This document shows positions 20,577-29,617 of a DNA stretch of 64,000 nucleotides, piece after piece. Location: NCBI GenBank assembly GCA_029243145.1, contig JAQWSQ010000019.1:1-64000 (forward strand), in the 5' to 3' direction. The notes under the pieces were generated by a model. That model saw nothing but the letters and a program-made list of their open reading frames with translations, made no database searches and was not told the DNA's origin. How positions within the stretch are numbered: the first letter of the stretch is position 1; each line of letters opens with the position of its first letter. The position numbers were made by a program, and so were the translations under genes. Origin of the DNA: Planctomycetaceae bacterium (GTDB lineage: Bacteria > Planctomycetota > Planctomycetia > Planctomycetales > Planctomycetaceae).

Positions 20577-23500
20577 CTAATCCTCTTTCGGAATGCGATG
20601 CAGGGTGTAATGCCCGGTTTCGGGCCAGAGTGAGTCTTCTCCCATTTGCAGGTTTTGAGCCGTCACTTCGTACACAAACCCCTCTCGTCGCCCCATGACG
20701 ATTAAATCGACAGTCTTTCTGTCTTCAGAGAGAACGGCTTTCGTGATGTCGGCTCGGTGTCGATCTTTGTCGGGTGTGGCGTAACTGCCACTCCATTCGC
20801 GGGTGTAACCGGAAATCTGATAGTTGCCGATCTTGATTGCCTCATCTCCATCGACGGGATGAAAGAACTCGAGTCGGAAGCCCTCTTTGGTCGCGGTCAG
20901 CTCCCTGATGCCGTTCGGCATCGATTTTTCGGGAGTGAGCTTGGCGATGGCTCCAATGTTTTGTCCACCCAGCCAGCCGCTGTCCAGAATGCTGCCGACA
21001 TATATCTCACCAGCTTTTGAAATCGCGACCGAAATGGGACCGATGAAGTTATCGGGCGTCGCCTTCTCAATTGGTTTGGTGAAATAATAGGTCGCTCCCT
21101 GCACGACTCCGTCCACTTCTTGCAGCGTAAACCGTATGAGCAAGCGAGAGTTATATTCCGCACCGAGACCATGACCGGCAATCGGCGCCAACGCCGGGAC
21201 ATCGTTGGGAACGAAGGTGAGCCCATTGACGCTGCGTGTCCAGGGATGAGGAATTTGTATCGCAGGCGGCGTGATTTCAGCGTCCCGATTTTCTTCATGT
21301 CGCGAGGGAACGCCGTAATAGTTTCCTTCCTGAATGTGATTCAATTCGTTGAAAGTGTTTTGCACACCCTGATTATCGGTCGCGAAGAGTCGTCCTTTCG
21401 AATCGATGGCAATGCCGGTCGGATAGCGGAACGAATGCGCGATCGGCTGTACCATACCATCATACGTCACTCGCAAAACACTTCCTCTCCAGCGGGAACG
21501 TTCTTTCGGGCGATCTTTCTGGGAGTAATCGCTGCCGAGACCGATGTAAAGATTACCGTCTTTATCCTTGGCGAATCCACAGGTCCAATCGTGGTAATTG
21601 TCGGAGTGTCCCCAACCGTCGGCAAAAATTTCTCTGGTCTCATAGACTCCATCCTTGTTGGTGTCCGACAGTTCTAAAATTTCTGGTTTGTGAGCTACCA
21701 GCAAAGAGTTTTCTCCCTGAGGTATCACGCCATACGGAGCCGACAGTCCTTCTGCCAGCAAGTCGAGATGATCTTCGATTCCATCGTTGTCGGAATCTGT
21801 GGCACGAAATAGATCCCCCTTGAGCGATGTGAAAATCATCCGGTCTTTTTGGTCCCAGTTGATCCCAGTTGGCATGATATCCCCGCGGATGGGAAGGCGA
21901 ACGCCTTTGAATCCGGGAGTACTGGTGATCGGTGTCGCTTCATTGATGACAAATGGTTTGGGTTTGGGGGCGAGGAACGGTTCCGATTCGGATTTACGAT
22001 AGGTGATGGTCAGTTCCTTGCCGACCTTCGCGACCGAATAATCGTTTACCTGGGTGATGCTTGTTGGGGGATGAACCGAAACTTCTCCGCCGCGATCTAA
22101 TTCAGCACCGGGCAGCATCATGACCAACTCGGCTTCTTCGGGAGGCTTGTTCACGATGATCTTACGGCTCCAGCCTTGTGGAGAGTCGTGAATCGGTCGC
22201 CATTCCTCCTTCATATTCACAAAGACGAACTGATCTCCACTTTGGAACTTCAAGAGGTATTCGAGGTCGACACCCCCATCTTTGCGTTGATAGTTGAGTA
22301 ATCGTCCGATGCGAGAATTCTCAAAATCGACGGGTTGGAGCGTGTTCTCTTTCACCAGACGAAAGCCGCCCATGTCCGACTTCCACGCTTTCACCGGTAC
22401 GCCGGCCATGTTCCAGTACCAGCTTTTTCCCTCTGTCCGCTGTCGTGCGAAGTCGCCGTACGTCCAAAGGCGCGGCTCAAACCGATCAAGATCAAACAGG
22501 ACACTGTGCTGATTGTTAAACCCAATCGCGAATGCGCGGGGGATATACCCTTTACCAGTATCGTCTTTCAATTCAAAGACATCACGAACGATGCGAGCAG
22601 GTTGATCGGGAGCCACTACCCAGAATTGCTCGACCGATGCCGGGTCGGTGGGAACGGTGAAGTCAGGACTGTTCAGACCTTTCCAAATCACGGCGAGCTG
22701 TTTGTCACTGTCCCCGTCGAGGAGATCTTTAATCGGTTTCTGACCGATGGAAGGCATTTCCATGCCGGGCACAATACGAATGGGAGAACGGGTCCAACGG
22801 ATGAAGAACGATGACCGCATACGGTCACCAATGTTGAGCAGGTTCGATCCGCGTGTGCCGAGCGCCACGTTTCGAGGCGTGTAGTCACCCAGCGAATGAC
22901 ACGCCACACAACTGAAGCCACGCGGCCCGACAAGTGTGTTGGCGTGAAGAAGCACTTCTGAAGTCACTTTTTCATTTTCAGCGACAGAGAAAATGTGGGG
23001 ATCGGGAGCCCCCTCGGGAATGCGATCTGTCTCCACGAGAGCGGTGACCAGAGATTCGGATTCATTCTTCGAGTGCGAGAATTTTGGCATGCGGACTTCA
23101 AGCCAATCCATGCGGCGGGGTTGATCTCCTTTCACGGACTTCGAGAGATATTCAGTTTTCAACTTATCACCCACTGCATCGAGAGACGGTGGAATGAGCC
23201 TTTCGCTTTCCCCTTGCAGCGACTCGATTGACTGGGAGACTTTCCCGGCGACGGGGACAATACCTTGCGAGCTTCCACGCGGGTGACACTGGATACAGTT
23301 CTTGGCTTCCAGAAGTTGCCAGCCGACGTGTTGGTCTGAGAATTTTGTTTTCGTTTTTTGAAATGTTTTTACAAAGTGTTGGGTTGCCGGAATATCGATC
23401 TTTTGAGCTTTGTAACTCGGCTTCGTTCGGGATAACGTCCGGTCGAGACAGCCAATATTCTCGCCAATATCAGTCCAGCGTGGGATTCCTTTGAGATGAA

Positions 23501-24644
23501 TTTTGTGCCCTGGAATGGTGTGACAATTGGCGCAACGAGCTTGAGAGACCAACTCGTTTCCGTGTGCGATATTTCCAGCTTTTTCTCGAGATTCAGGGCG
23601 AGTCCCCGTTGATGACAGATAAACGGCTAATTGACGCTTTTCATTATTTTTTAGTTCGATTTTGGGCATGCGATGATCGGCATTGAATGACTTGGGATCG
23701 TCTAACCAGCCATAAATCCATTCTGCGTTGCGCTTCTCGCCAATTTTGTCGAGTGCAGTTCCCGCGAACTCATCGTAGTTGCCAAGGCCGTTCATTTGAT
23801 GACAGGCGAGACAGCCGCGAGCGTGAAACAATGTCTTGCCCGCAGTGACCTCATCGGTGGTATTCTGTTTTGTTTTTGGCAACGACTTCAGTTTAGTTTT
23901 TGGAGCGATCGACTCGAGGTATGCCGCGATATCAATTGCGTCTTGTTTTGAAAAATCAAAGTGGGGCATTTTGCCAGAGGCATCAGGTTTCGTCAGTTTC
24001 GAGAGAATCCATTCTGTCGACAAGAAGGTGCCGGCAAGCTCTAACGAAGGCGCAGCAAGTCGTGGAAGATTGAGGTCGCTTTCATGACAGTTCTGACAGC
24101 GACGAGAAATGAATGTCTTTCGTCCGGCTTCTTCCCAGCGCCAACTCTGCAAAGGCTCTTCTCGAAAGAATAATTCGCGTGGAATCGGTTCGAGGGGAAA
24201 TGCTTCGGACGACCAATACAATTTGATCGTGGCCGCTTTACCAGTCTTCTGATATTTCAGTTCAAAGTCATGTTCGCCAAATTTGAGATCGATGGGATCA
24301 CTCTCAAACCATTGAGGAGATTCTGCGGAGACTTTCATGACGGTTTTTCCGTCGATCAAGAGTTCAGCGTCTCCTTGCAGATACAGAGCATACTGATATG
24401 CGGTGTTCTTGCGGATCAATTGTAATGCAGACCAGTTCGCTGAGAAGTTTCTTGCCGAAAGACGTGGATCGGGAGATTCTGCTCCCCAACTGAAGGCAAT
24501 GCGATCATCGACTCTTTCGATGGTCTGACCCTCAGAGGTATAACGCCCGAAGAGTCCGGGGGGGAATTCGTCTTCCTGCGCGTAGGCAGAGTTCACTTCA
24601 GCAGTCAGACTTAAAACGAGAAGTGGAATCAGCAATCGTCTCAT
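20577..24644 (-). CDS. Giant exported multihaem protein: PA14-like domain, five CxxCH motifs, beta-propeller
   Basis: The 1355-residue protein has a signal peptide at 1-22. A PA14-like beta domain spans about residues 30-150 (YALYLQGDAELLIDGKTVMK). Five haem c motifs follow: CQNCH at about 183, CLACH 278, CANCH 371, CIQCH 450 and CVACH 579. Next are a beta-rich linker and a glucose/sorbosone-dehydrogenase-like propeller near 890-1170 (ATDSDNDGIEDHLD, YHDWTCGFAKDKDGNLYIGL). ATG 24644 gives the signal peptide; the frame extends 16 codons further to 24692 without a leader. Proteins with fused cytochrome and propeller modules are typical of planctomycetes and Verrucomicrobia, and an electron-transferring oxidoreductase in the periplasm is inferred. 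The LolA-like gene lies 71 bases upstream on the same strand. Confidence 0.88.
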   Translation of the reverse strand: MRRLLIPLLVLSLTAEVNSAYAQEDEFPPGLFGRYTSEGQTIERVDDRIAFSWGAESPDPRLSARNFSANWSALQLIRKNTAYQYALYLQGDAELLIDGKTVMKVSAESPQWFESDPIDLKFGEHDFELKYQKTGKAATIKLYWSSEAFPLEPIPRELFFREEPLQSWRWEEAGRKTFISRRCQNCHESDLNLPRLAAPSLELAGTFLSTEWILSKLTKPDASGKMPHFDFSKQDAIDIAAYLESIAPKTKLKSLPKTKQNTTDEVTAGKTLFHARGCLACHQMNGLGNYDEFAGTALDKIGEKRNAEWIYGWLDDPKSFNADHRMPKIELKNNEKRQLAVYLSSTGTRPESREKAGNIAHGNELVSQARCANCHTIPGHKIHLKGIPRWTDIGENIGCLDRTLSRTKPSYKAQKIDIPATQHFVKTFQKTKTKFSDQHVGWQLLEAKNCIQCHPRGSSQGIVPVAGKVSQSIESLQGESERLIPPSLDAVGDKLKTEYLSKSVKGDQPRRMDWLEVRMPKFSHSKNESESLVTALVETDRIPEGAPDPHIFSVAENEKVTSEVLLHANTLVGPRGFSCVACHSLGDYTPRNVALGTRGSNLLNIGDRMRSSFFIRWTRSPIRIVPGMEMPSIGQKPIKDLLDGDSDKQLAVIWKGLNSPDFTVPTDPASVEQFWVVAPDQPARIVRDVFELKDDTGKGYIPRAFAIGFNNQHSVLFDLDRFEPRLWTYGDFARQRTEGKSWYWNMAGVPVKAWKSDMGGFRLVKENTLQPVDFENSRIGRLLNYQRKDGGVDLEYLLKFQSGDQFVFVNMKEEWRPIHDSPQGWSRKIIVNKPPEEAELVMMLPGAELDRGGEVSVHPPTSITQVNDYSVAKVGKELTITYRKSESEPFLAPKPKPFVINEATPITSTPGFKGVRLPIRGDIMPTGINWDQKDRMIFTSLKGDLFRATDSDNDGIEDHLDLLAEGLSAPYGVIPQGENSLLVAHKPEILELSDTNKDGVYETREIFADGWGHSDNYHDWTCGFAKDKDGNLYIGLGSDYSQKDRPKERSRWRGSVLRVTYDGMVQPIAHSFRYPTGIAIDSKGRLFATDNQGVQNTFNELNHIQEGNYYGVPSRHEENRDAEITPPAIQIPHPWTRSVNGLTFVPNDVPALAPIAGHGLGAEYNSRLLIRFTLQEVDGVVQGATYYFTKPIEKATPDNFIGPISVAISKAGEIYVGSILDSGWLGGQNIGAIAKLTPEKSMPNGIRELTATKEGFRLEFFHPVDGDEAIKIGNYQISGYTREWSGSYATPDKDRHRADITKAVLSEDRKTVDLIVMGRREGFVYEVTAQNLQMGEDSLWPETGHYTLHRIPKED

Positions 24645-24715
24645 GGCGTGATATTCTTGCAGGGTATTGAAACTCGAAAAAATGAATTTCAATTTATCCT
24701 AAGCGATCCCGCAGT

Positions 24716-25747
24716 CTATTTCCCGGATTTCTCCTTCGGAGCGTCCGTTTTTGGTGAAGTCACCGGTGGAGACGTTTTTTCTTGCTCACGCTCCGACGCC
24801 TTCACAATTTGAGAGATGATGTTTTGAGTGATGTCTTGGCTAACAGCTCCTTCCGGGGGATAGAACAGAAAGTCATCTGCGCTGATGGCCACATTTTGCT
24901 CGACATTGACAAAATCGAGAGTCATCATCGGCTGATAACCGTCACCGATCTTTTTCAAATACAACAGCCGTCTGGGAAACAGAGATTCTTTGTCGAAATA
25001 AACATGGATGCGATCAGGGATATGTGCAGGAAGCGGCGTGTCTGGCTTGGCTCCTTTGGGCCGGAAACGATTCAGTAGACTGTCATTCCAACCGCCAGCC
25101 ACTAAAATGTAATCTGTCCCTTGAATGCTTTCGTTCCGCAGGACATCAAAGCGGAATGAGACTTGAATCGAGGCCAGCAAGGCCGGTAACCCCCCCAGAC
25201 CGAGCCTGGCCTTCATCTGGTCCATTCCCAAGGAAGGATGTTCCTCCAGGGCTGCCAGAATTTGTTGTACGTCACGTCTGCTCACCTGCAAGTCGGTACC
25301 AATCTGATAGCTGGAATGCATCACTTCACCGTTACTGACCTGCAACAGCGATGCTTCGAGTGGCTTTCCGTCAGCGCCTTTAACAGAGAATTGGAAAGAG
25401 AGACGCACTTTATTCCCCCGCGCCTGAACATACTCCCCCTGGGCCTGATATCTGCGAGTACCGAGGAGAACCGTTTCGAGCATATCTGCCTTGATCGAAT
25501 CGTAGCCCTCAATCCGTTTTCGAGCATCGATCAGTGTTTTGGCCGCTTGCTGATAAGTTTTTTTGGCATCCAGCTCCGCTGCTGAGCTTTCTGCGGTCGG
25601 TTTTTCTGCTGACGGCGAATTTTCTGCCGGAGATTTCTCTTGAGCGGCGAGAGAGCCCCACACACTACATATACAGACTGCAATGACAAATCCACCTTGA
25701 ATTTGTCGTGCGAGCGGGATGGTCCGGTTAGGTAATTTGTTCGTCAT
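24716..25747 (-). CDS. Exported LolA-like beta-fold protein, function unknown
   Basis: The 343-residue protein has a hydrophobic leader near residues 18-35 (FVIAVCICSVWGSLAAQ), then a Ser/Ala/Glu/Pro-rich linker to about residue 60. The rest alternates beta strands in the style of the LolA/LolB outer-membrane lipoprotein carrier fold (GEYVQARGNKVRLSFQFSV, RIHVYFDKESLFPRRLLYL, DDFLFYPPEGA). The tail (about 310-343) is Lys/Pro/Thr-rich. I do not recognise the exact family; the LolA-like assignment rests on the strand pattern and the FxxPPEG ending only. It may be co-transcribed with the multihaem gene downstream. Confidence 0.6.
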   Translation of the reverse strand: MTNKLPNRTIPLARQIQGGFVIAVCICSVWGSLAAQEKSPAENSPSAEKPTAESSAAELDAKKTYQQAAKTLIDARKRIEGYDSIKADMLETVLLGTRRYQAQGEYVQARGNKVRLSFQFSVKGADGKPLEASLLQVSNGEVMHSSYQIGTDLQVSRRDVQQILAALEEHPSLGMDQMKARLGLGGLPALLASIQVSFRFDVLRNESIQGTDYILVAGGWNDSLLNRFRPKGAKPDTPLPAHIPDRIHVYFDKESLFPRRLLYLKKIGDGYQPMMTLDFVNVEQNVAISADDFLFYPPEGAVSQDITQNIISQIVKASEREQEKTSPPVTSPKTDAPKEKSGK

Positions 25748-26013
25748 GGTCGGAATATACGAGATTTGTCAAAGAATCAGTTCGGATTGTACCGATGTTA
25801 ACAACGAAGCATTCGGTGAGTCCGGATGTTTGGTCAATGATCGATCCCAGCAGGATCGATCTCTGTACCGAAAAGTTACCACAATTCGTATTCCGTGTGC
25901 ACCTCAAGATGGGCCAATGTTGGTCACATCAGACATTCACCGCCGTTGGCCGGTCCCAATCCGGTCGTCCTGAGGCGGCTCGTATCGTCCCGGGAGACTA
26001 CTAAGGGGGCAAG

Positions 26014-27180
26014 ATGAAGTACTACTTTTTTGGACTTGGAACAATGATGGCCGTGTGTGTGGGATGTTACATCCCATCGGGCGGGAACTCCATTGAAAAG
26101 AACAAGTATGTGGCCCCTCCGGCGGCGATGATGCAGCGTCCGGGGCCGATGGTGGATGGGCCGGGGCCCGGCGTTATGCCGATGCTCAGTCATCCTCCAG
26201 CACGGTCATTCGTTTCGAAGACTACGCAATTGCGTTTTGTCGAACCGAAGGCTATGCAAATTGGTTGGCGTATTCGTGATGGCTACGCGGAATCACAGAT
26301 TACCGCACCGGGCCGTTACAACTTCACACAAGGGGCCACTTATCGTCTGAAAATTTCAGATGTCCCCGGTCGTGAAGGGTTGACTCTCTATCCGACGTTG
26401 CAGGTCTATCCCGCTCACCCGAGCACGGATGCCTATCTGTCGCACAACTCGATTCCGATCGCGTTGACGACCGAAGACCTCAACCAAATCGAGAGCAACA
26501 ACTTCGTCACCAAAGTGATCTACCTTCCCGATCCAAAGAATCAGGAACTGGCCATTGCAGGTGTGGAAACGATTGTCTCCACACGACTCGATCCCGGTGT
26601 CGATCCAGTTGCCGAAGCGGATCGTCGCGGAACCGTGATGGTTGTGTTGCGAGCCGGTAACATGAACCTGGAAATGCCAGGAGCCGACCTCGACATGACG
26701 GGTCTGGATTTCAACGGTAACATCAGGCAAGTTGTCCATCTGGACGGCATGCAAGGTCAAACCGCTCCACCGATGCCAATTGCAGAATCCGGTGTTGGAC
26801 TTCATGGAGTTCCTTCACCAATGATTATGGGTGGCAGCTCGATGCCCGGTCAACCGGCCATGTATCCTGTCGCAGGAATGGGACCAACACCGTCATGGGG
26901 AATGCCAATCACGGCAACTCCGATCGGATTGCCCGGACCTCCACATATTCCATTGGGTGGACCTGCCGGACTGAAATCGCACACGGTTCGGAACTTGACC
27001 TCTGTGGATATCGGCAAGCCAGTCGATCACCTATTGATCGATGTCGAGCACGATCCCGGTTACCGATTGCCGCATCCTGTCAAGCACATTCAGTACAAGG
27101 AAAAGCATCCCAACTTTGCTCCGGGTGAAACAACTTTCCCAAACTGGGCCGTGCCACAGCAAGGTGCTCCGCAGTATTGA
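26014..27180 (+). CDS. Exported (probable lipoprotein) planctomycete protein, paralogue of the next gene
   Basis: The 388-residue protein starts at ATG 26014 after GGGGGCAAG, a good ribosome binding site. A short leader ends at C18 (MMAVCVGC), a lipobox-like site. Residues about 65-235 form a beta-rich domain ([20 protein letters not shown], then [20 protein letters not shown]). The following 100 residues are rich in Gly, Pro and Met. The beta domain is clearly homologous to the product of the next gene, which has TKVVYL at the equivalent site. Function is unknown; a surface or envelope structural role is inferred from the leader, the Pro/Gly/Met-rich low-complexity part and the operon with a DUF11 protein. 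Confidence 0.75.
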   Translation: MKYYFFGLGTMMAVCVGCYIPSGGNSIEKNKYVAPPAAMMQRPGPMVDGPGPGVMPMLSHPPARSFVSKTTQLRFVEPKAMQIGWRIRDGYAESQITAPGRYNFTQGATYRLKISDVPGREGLTLYPTLQVYPAHPSTDAYLSHNSIPIALTTEDLNQIESNNFVTKVIYLPDPKNQELAIAGVETIVSTRLDPGVDPVAEADRRGTVMVVLRAGNMNLEMPGADLDMTGLDFNGNIRQVVHLDGMQGQTAPPMPIAESGVGLHGVPSPMIMGGSSMPGQPAMYPVAGMGPTPSWGMPITATPIGLPGPPHIPLGGPAGLKSHTVRNLTSVDIGKPVDHLLIDVEHDPGYRLPHPVKHIQYKEKHPNFAPGETTFPNWAVPQQGAPQY

Positions 27181-27337
27181 TATTGATGAATTTCCCGGTG
27201 ACCTGCGGGTGACCGAGATATGGGGGTAAATGACGGGTGGCGGTTGTGTTCGCTGCAACCGCCGCCCTTTTCCCCTTCCACTGAATAGCCACTCTGTTCA
27301 TCCTGTCCTGTCTCTTAAACCTGAAGGAGTCCAAACT

Positions 27338-28060
27338 GTGCGAACGATTCAATGTTCCACAACCTGGTTCACTCGATTGGTGACAGCCACAGGTTTTCTG
27401 ATCACCCTCGGGTGTCTCTTACCGGCAAACGCTCAACAGCGATATTATCCACTCGATCAAACAACCCCTCCCGGCGTGTATGGAAAATGGTCTGGATACC
27501 AGGTTCCTGTTCGCCCGCAAGCGTTGCAACCCGTGAAAATTGAACTCCCCGGCACTGGCCAGGTGACGTTCTTTTCCCACGCACGCTCAAAGCCACTTGT
27601 GGCCGCTGCACCGGCTCAAGCCGCCATCGCACTCGGTCACTCTTATCGATTACAAATCAGCAATATTCAAGACTACCCCGGCGTGGAGCTTTACCCGACA
27701 ATCGAACTCGTCGATGTCTTGCATCCACCAGCCGGTCAAGAAGATCAGTTTCCGATTCCCGTCACGATTACCGAAGAGGAAATTGATCAGGCGCTCTCGG
27801 GAAGACTCGTGACAAAAGTGGTTTATCTCGAACCGGCGGCTGAGGCCAATCCTCTGTTGCTCAATCGCAAAAATCCGACACTCATTGTGTCTCCTCAGGA
27901 AAACGTCATCAAGGAGGCCGATCTTCGTGGCCGCCCGATGCTCATCCTGCGACTCGGCAGCCGAACTCCGGTGATCAATGAGAATCCCGCCTTCTTCGGA
28001 AACGGCGCACCTCTCTCTCCGACTGCATTGCCCCCGACTGCATTGCCGAGGATGCGATAA
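27338..28060 (+). CDS. Exported protein, paralogue of the preceding gene
   Basis: GTG 27338 is chosen because GAAGGAG lies just upstream and because it opens a signal peptide (residues 1-30, ending LLPANAQQ). The frame also runs back to 27230 through unlikely sequence. The mature part (about 210 residues) shares the beta domain of the preceding gene: SYRLQISNIQDYPGVELYPT matches [20 protein letters not shown], and FPIPVTITEEEIDQ and LVTKVVYLEP have counterparts. It lacks the long Met/Pro-rich tail and ends in a tandem PTALPPTALP. It is 157 bases after the first gene and 2 bases before the DUF11 gene, so the three are probably one transcript. Confidence 0.75.
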   Translation: MRTIQCSTTWFTRLVTATGFLITLGCLLPANAQQRYYPLDQTTPPGVYGKWSGYQVPVRPQALQPVKIELPGTGQVTFFSHARSKPLVAAAPAQAAIALGHSYRLQISNIQDYPGVELYPTIELVDVLHPPAGQEDQFPIPVTITEEEIDQALSGRLVTKVVYLEPAAEANPLLLNRKNPTLIVSPQENVIKEADLRGRPMLILRLGSRTPVINENPAFFGNGAPLSPTALPPTALPRMR

Positions 28061-28062
28061 CC

Positions 28063-29454
28063 ATGAATACAAATACACACACATTCAAAACTGGTCTGCG
28101 AGGACTTCTCGTTCTCGTCACGATTTGCTGCCTTTCGGCCTGCTCGTCGATGTCGCGTCAAGCCGCCACCAGTTCGGTAATCTCTCCAAATCAAACCTTG
28201 GAATCGAGTACCAGCTGTAAAGCGGTCGGAACTGCGACTGTCTCGTCAGGACCAATTGTTCTGCCATCAGTCACTCCAAGCTTTATTCAACAAACGTCTG
28301 CTTGGGTCGACCCCTCGACAAATCAGCCGTACGCGGCACCGGTTTCACGAGTGAATCACTCAGCCATCAGTTTCTCTGCGGCTGAAGCTCGTGCTGATGT
28401 TCCGGTCCACTTACAAGGTCATCCCAATTCAATCCATCCACATCACACGCCGACTGTCGGTGATCCCTGCCGCATGTGTCAACTTCATGGCACGATGTGC
28501 GATGCCTGCTTGAGTCTTTTGTTCCCCGATGAATACATTTCTGATGGTGGAGATCGAGGACTACCGTTTCATTATGAAGACGGCCGTTACGCCGGATTTG
28601 AAAGTGCAGACACAATTGTCGAGTACAAGGATCACACTGGGGAATCAGAAGTCAAAGTGACCAATCGAGTGAGTGTGTATTCTCCGCGATTTGCTGCTGT
28701 GAGAACAGTCAGTGTTCCCTCCGAAGGCACGGTCTCACAATTCGCCTCGGGAGCCGACAAAACTCTCAAACTCCATGACCTTAACGCCGGTATTGGATCA
28801 ACCTTGCATAACGAATACGCCTCTGCAGGCGGAGTGCGAATGCGAGCCCGTCCCAGTGGACTGGAAGGCGAAAGCGATCCCGATACCGTCGGACAAATCA
28901 CCACAGCCGGTCGGAATGACAAGCTCCAAAACATCTTTCAGAATCTGTTATTCCTCAGCACGGGACGATTCGAACAGTCTGAAGCAGCCACCCTCGCAGA
29001 ACACATGAATGCGGCAGAACAATGGACACGACATCTCAGTCCGACAATCACCGCTCATACTTCGTCCGGAAATCAGGTCGAAGCCAGATTCAAACCGATG
29101 GAAATTGTCGGCTTGGAAGACAGTCGCAAAACACGTGGCGAGTTGCAAATCGTCAAATTGGCCGACAAAAAAGTGGCCGTTGCGGGTGACGTTATCACGT
29201 TCACTCTTCGCTACGACAACCTCGGCGACTTTGAACTCAAAAGCATACGCATTGTCGACAACCTGACACCGCGTCTCGAATACATCGAAGGCTCTGTCAG
29301 CTTTGGAGACCGAGAAGGCACTTTGCAATCCTACGACAACAATGAAGGCAGCTTGATTCTCCAATTCAAACTGAACGAAGACTTGCCCGGTCACACCGGA
29401 GGAGTCATCACCTTCCAGACACGCGTTCGCCCATTTGCGAACGAAACCGAGTAA
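28063..29454 (+). CDS. DUF11 domain lipoprotein with two CxxC motifs
   Basis: This 463-residue protein has a lipobox at LSAC27. A region rich in His and Cys follows, with CRMC (136-139) and CDAC (146-149), resembling a metal-binding knuckle. A central domain (about 165-330) of unknown type comes next. The C-terminal DUF11 domain at about 355-455 is marked by LADKKVAVAGDVITFTLRYD and NLTPRLEYIEGSVSFGDREG. DUF11 is an Ig-like repeat domain of surface proteins. Only one repeat is present. The start codon lies 2 bases after the previous stop, so translation is likely coupled. Attachment of the envelope layer or a scaffold is a guess from domain type. Confidence 0.8.
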   Translation: MNTNTHTFKTGLRGLLVLVTICCLSACSSMSRQAATSSVISPNQTLESSTSCKAVGTATVSSGPIVLPSVTPSFIQQTSAWVDPSTNQPYAAPVSRVNHSAISFSAAEARADVPVHLQGHPNSIHPHHTPTVGDPCRMCQLHGTMCDACLSLLFPDEYISDGGDRGLPFHYEDGRYAGFESADTIVEYKDHTGESEVKVTNRVSVYSPRFAAVRTVSVPSEGTVSQFASGADKTLKLHDLNAGIGSTLHNEYASAGGVRMRARPSGLEGESDPDTVGQITTAGRNDKLQNIFQNLLFLSTGRFEQSEAATLAEHMNAAEQWTRHLSPTITAHTSSGNQVEARFKPMEIVGLEDSRKTRGELQIVKLADKKVAVAGDVITFTLRYDNLGDFELKSIRIVDNLTPRLEYIEGSVSFGDREGTLQSYDNNEGSLILQFKLNEDLPGHTGGVITFQTRVRPFANETE

Positions 29455-29474
29455 CGGATTCCCCGCAAATCCGG

Positions 29475-29513
29475 ACCCGTCGGGAGAGCCCAAACTCTCT
29501 CGACGGGTTTTTT
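29475..29513 (+). terminator. Strong intrinsic terminator after the envelope operon
   Basis: ACCCGTCGGGAGAG pairs with CTCTCTCGACGGGT around a 6-base loop, with one bulged position, and is followed by seven T residues including the stem end. It ends the three-gene envelope operon 21 bases after the DUF11 stop codon. Confidence 0.85.
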
Positions 29514-29617
29514 CATACGCTGTGAAATCCTCGTTCTCCAGAAACCGTTTGCTTCTCGCGCTCTTACCGGTCACGATGAAAGTCCATTTCATCACTGCAC
29601 TCTTCCGGGAGCCCGCC

